Source: an uncultured Sphingomonadales bacterium (GTDB lineage: Bacteria > Pseudomonadota > Alphaproteobacteria > Sphingomonadales > Sphingomonadaceae). Taken from it: a stretch of DNA of 8,182 nt. Positions 6,846-8,182 of the stretch are shown here, piece after piece. The notes under the pieces were generated by a model. That model worked only from the letters and a program-made list of their open reading frames with translations, was not told the origin of the DNA and made no database searches. Location: assembly GCA_903958285.1 (NCBI GenBank), contig CAJBSR010000144.1, forward strand, positions 1-8,182. Reading direction: 5' to 3'. Made by a program: the position numbers and the translations under genes. Each line of letters opens with the position of its first letter. Positions within the stretch are counted from its first letter, which is position 1.

Positions 6846-7379
6846 ATGCGCACGATCAAGACAATCGCACTCCTTCCGTTCTGCCTGTTCGGAGCCACGC
6901 CAGCCGGTGCTGCAGATGCTAAGGGTTCGCGCCCGGCGATTTTTCAGAAGCTTGTCGATTGCCGGGCTCAACAAGACGCAGCACTTCGCCTCGCCTGTTA
7001 TGATGCGCAGGTCGCGGCTCTCGATGACGCCGAAACGAAGAAGGAACTCGTCGTCGTTGATAAGGCGCAGGTGAAGCAGGCCCGTAAAAGCCTGTTCGGC
7101 TTTTCCCTACCCAAAATCTCTCTCTTTGGAGGCGGAGATACGGATCAGGACGAAGAAGACCTGAAAGTGCTGGAAACGACCGTCTCTGGCGCACGGCAGA
7201 TGAATGACGGCAATTGGCGTATCCAGCTTGCGGACGGCGTCTACTGGCGACAGATGGAGGCGAAGGACATTTTCCCGCCAAAGGCTGGCGACAAGATCAA
7301 CATCCGCCGGGCCTCCATGGGCAGCTATCTGGCGAGCATCAATGGACGCTCCGCCTTCCGCATCAAACGCGAGAACTAA
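6846..7379 (+). CDS. Exported protein of unknown function with a C-x11-C-Y-D motif
   Basis: A 177-residue protein. Residues 1-23 look like a Sec signal peptide (MRTIK, hydrophobic core, then PAGAA), so it should act in the periplasm. The mature N-terminus carries LVDC(39)RAQQDAALRLAC(51)YD, a Cys-x11-Cys-Tyr-Asp pattern known from several proteobacterial periplasmic proteins, including VasI-type proteins linked to type VI secretion; the two cysteines could form a disulfide. A hydrophobic Phe/Gly segment (about 82-97) and an acidic linker (98-105) lead to a C-terminal part rich in predicted strands (GNWRIQLADGVYW, then NIRRASMGSYLASINGR and a basic end), possibly a small beta-barrel fold. The ATG has AAGAGG five bases upstream. 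It lies 48 bases before pdxH with no terminator between, so co-transcription is likely. I do not recognise a specific function; nothing else here suggests type VI secretion. Confidence 0.85.
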   Translation: MRTIKTIALLPFCLFGATPAGAADAKGSRPAIFQKLVDCRAQQDAALRLACYDAQVAALDDAETKKELVVVDKAQVKQARKSLFGFSLPKISLFGGGDTDQDEEDLKVLETTVSGARQMNDGNWRIQLADGVYWRQMEAKDIFPPKAGDKINIRRASMGSYLASINGRSAFRIKREN

Positions 7380-7427
7380 TCCCATCGCCTCTGGCCTCGG
7401 ATGTCGTGCAGGCGTAAGGCGCTCGCC

Positions 7428-8003
7428 ATGACTGATCCGTTTGACCTGTTCGACATCTGGTATCGCGCCGCACGCGAGACTGAGATCAATGATTCCAATG
7501 CGATGGCGCTGGCCACGGCAGATGCCGACGGTCGGCCCAGCGTGCGGATGGTGTTGCTCAAGGGCCATGACGCCCGGGGTTTCGTCTTCTACACCAACCA
7601 GCGCAGCCGCAAGGGCGGGCAGCTTCAGGCGAATGGTCATGTCGCGCTGCTGTTCCACTGGAAATCCAAGCGGCAACAGATCCGCATCGAAGGCCCGGTC
7701 GCGCAGGTCAGCGCAGCGGAAGCCGACGCCTATTTCGCATCGCGCGGGCGGGACTCGCAGCTTGGCGCTTGGGCGTCGCTCCAGTCCGAAACGCTGGACC
7801 GGCGCGAGACCTTTGAGGCCAGCTTTGAAGATGTGCGCGCCAGATTTGAAGGGCAAGACGTGCCCCGCCCTCCACATTGGGGCGGCTATCGCGTCACACC
7901 AGAGCGGATCGAGTTCTGGGAAGACCGCGAGCATCGCCTGCACCATCGCCGCCTTTTCCTGCGCAGCGCAGACGGCTGGACTGAAAGCCTGCTCTACCCG
8001 TGA
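7428..8003 (+). CDS. pdxH: Pyridoxamine/pyridoxine 5'-phosphate oxidase
   Basis: This cytoplasmic FMN enzyme oxidises pyridoxamine 5'-phosphate or pyridoxine 5'-phosphate with oxygen to pyridoxal 5'-phosphate, the last step of vitamin B6 cofactor synthesis and salvage. The 191-residue product carries the FMN-binding stretch R40MVLLK45 and F54YTN, the RSRKG loop (59-63), Q84 after the HW pair, and DSQLGAW. The C-terminal dimerisation region has PRPPHWGGYRV and IEFWEDREHRLHHR. R170 and H172 match the substrate-binding Arg197 and His199 of the Escherichia coli enzyme. The family usually ends RLAP; here the end is SLLYP. I start at ATG 7428, which has AAGGCG six bases upstream. An in-frame ATG at 7401 would add nine residues without a ribosome site. 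Its stop overlaps the next gene by four bases. Confidence 0.96.
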   Translation: MTDPFDLFDIWYRAARETEINDSNAMALATADADGRPSVRMVLLKGHDARGFVFYTNQRSRKGGQLQANGHVALLFHWKSKRQQIRIEGPVAQVSAAEADAYFASRGRDSQLGAWASLQSETLDRRETFEASFEDVRARFEGQDVPRPPHWGGYRVTPERIEFWEDREHRLHHRRLFLRSADGWTESLLYP

Positions 8004-8182
8004 CACAGGCTGCATCTGCGGCGGCTTCCGTCCCGCTCTCAGCGGCAGAACGCGGCAAGCTGACGGCCCGCGCGGCGGCGGCCAGCATCATGATGGCGGT
8101 CGGCCTGCTTGGGCTGAAGATCTGGGCAGCCATTGCCACAGGCTCGGTCTCTGTGCTCGGATCGCTTGCGGACACAGGGCTG
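8000..8182 (+). CDS. Cation diffusion facilitator family metal transporter (N-terminal part)
   Basis: The first 61 codons of an inner-membrane divalent-metal/proton antiporter of the FieF/CDF type, cut by the right edge. From GTG 8000 the protein has a short polar, alanine-rich N-terminus, then the first transmembrane helix (about residues 25-46, ASIMMAVGLLGLKIWAAIATG). GSVSVLGSLAD58TGL follows, which aligns with the start of helix 2 in E. coli FieF (TGSVSILAALVDSLVD). D58 corresponds to the zinc-site aspartate D45; the second aspartate would be the next codon. The GTG overlaps the pdxH stop as GTGA, pointing to translational coupling, and there is no clear Shine-Dalgarno. Metal specificity (Zn, Fe, Mn, Cd) cannot be told from this fragment. 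Confidence 0.88.
   Translation, partial: MTQAASAAASVPLSAAERGKLTARAAAASIMMAVGLLGLKIWAAIATGSVSVLGSLADTGL

Noticed and set aside
6646..6846. Small plus-strand frame of 66 codons whose TGA overlaps the ATG of the next gene
   Set aside because: It needs a TTG start without a Shine-Dalgarno, and its composition is unremarkable. The stop/start overlap alone is weak evidence.
7107..8015. 302-residue open frame on the minus strand over pdxH and the end of the upstream gene
   Set aside because: It is antisense to pdxH, which shows clear catalytic and cofactor residues; the translation resembles no known protein.

Overview
The window looks like chromosomal DNA of a moderately GC-rich alphaproteobacterium, most likely a sphingomonad (Sphingomonadales). 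This rests on large TonB-dependent receptors of the type those bacteria carry in many copies, and on a short alphaproteobacterial-style PdxH. It is a judgement by eye from protein style; no phylogenetic search was run, and I do not name a genus.

Layout. Positions 1-3050 (minus strand) hold a large outer-membrane TonB-dependent receptor gene. It is complete at its N-terminus and lacks only about its last eight residues at the left edge. Positions 3051-3351 are a short intergenic region with this gene's leader and promoter region, followed by a strong rho-independent terminator for the next gene upstream. Positions 3352-6351 (minus) hold a second, complete TonB-dependent receptor that is a close tandem paralogue of the first. 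Positions 6352-6845 are a divergent intergenic region: the leader of the second receptor, a 22-bp perfect-arm palindrome and a very AT-rich stretch with repeated TGCCA/TGGC-type half-sites. On the plus strand follow a small exported protein of unknown function with a C-x11-C-Y-D motif (6846-7379), pyridoxamine 5'-phosphate oxidase pdxH (7428-8003), and the first 61 codons of a cation diffusion facilitator metal transporter (from 8000), whose start overlaps the pdxH stop.

How the parts fit. The two receptors probably import related but not identical scarce nutrients across the outer membrane using TonB energy. Their signal peptides, plugs and twelve cysteines match, while the length differences sit in what should be surface loops. 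Each appears to have its own promoter region, and the terminator separates them. No TonB/ExbBD, inner-membrane transporter, hydrolase or FecIR-type regulator is in the window, so the substrate cannot be named. The plus-strand genes look like an ordinary housekeeping cluster unrelated to the receptors.

I see no new defence, mobile or CRISPR-like system. The most interesting material is the pair of paralogous receptors with loop-confined divergence, and the parallel but non-identical operator-like architecture upstream of them.
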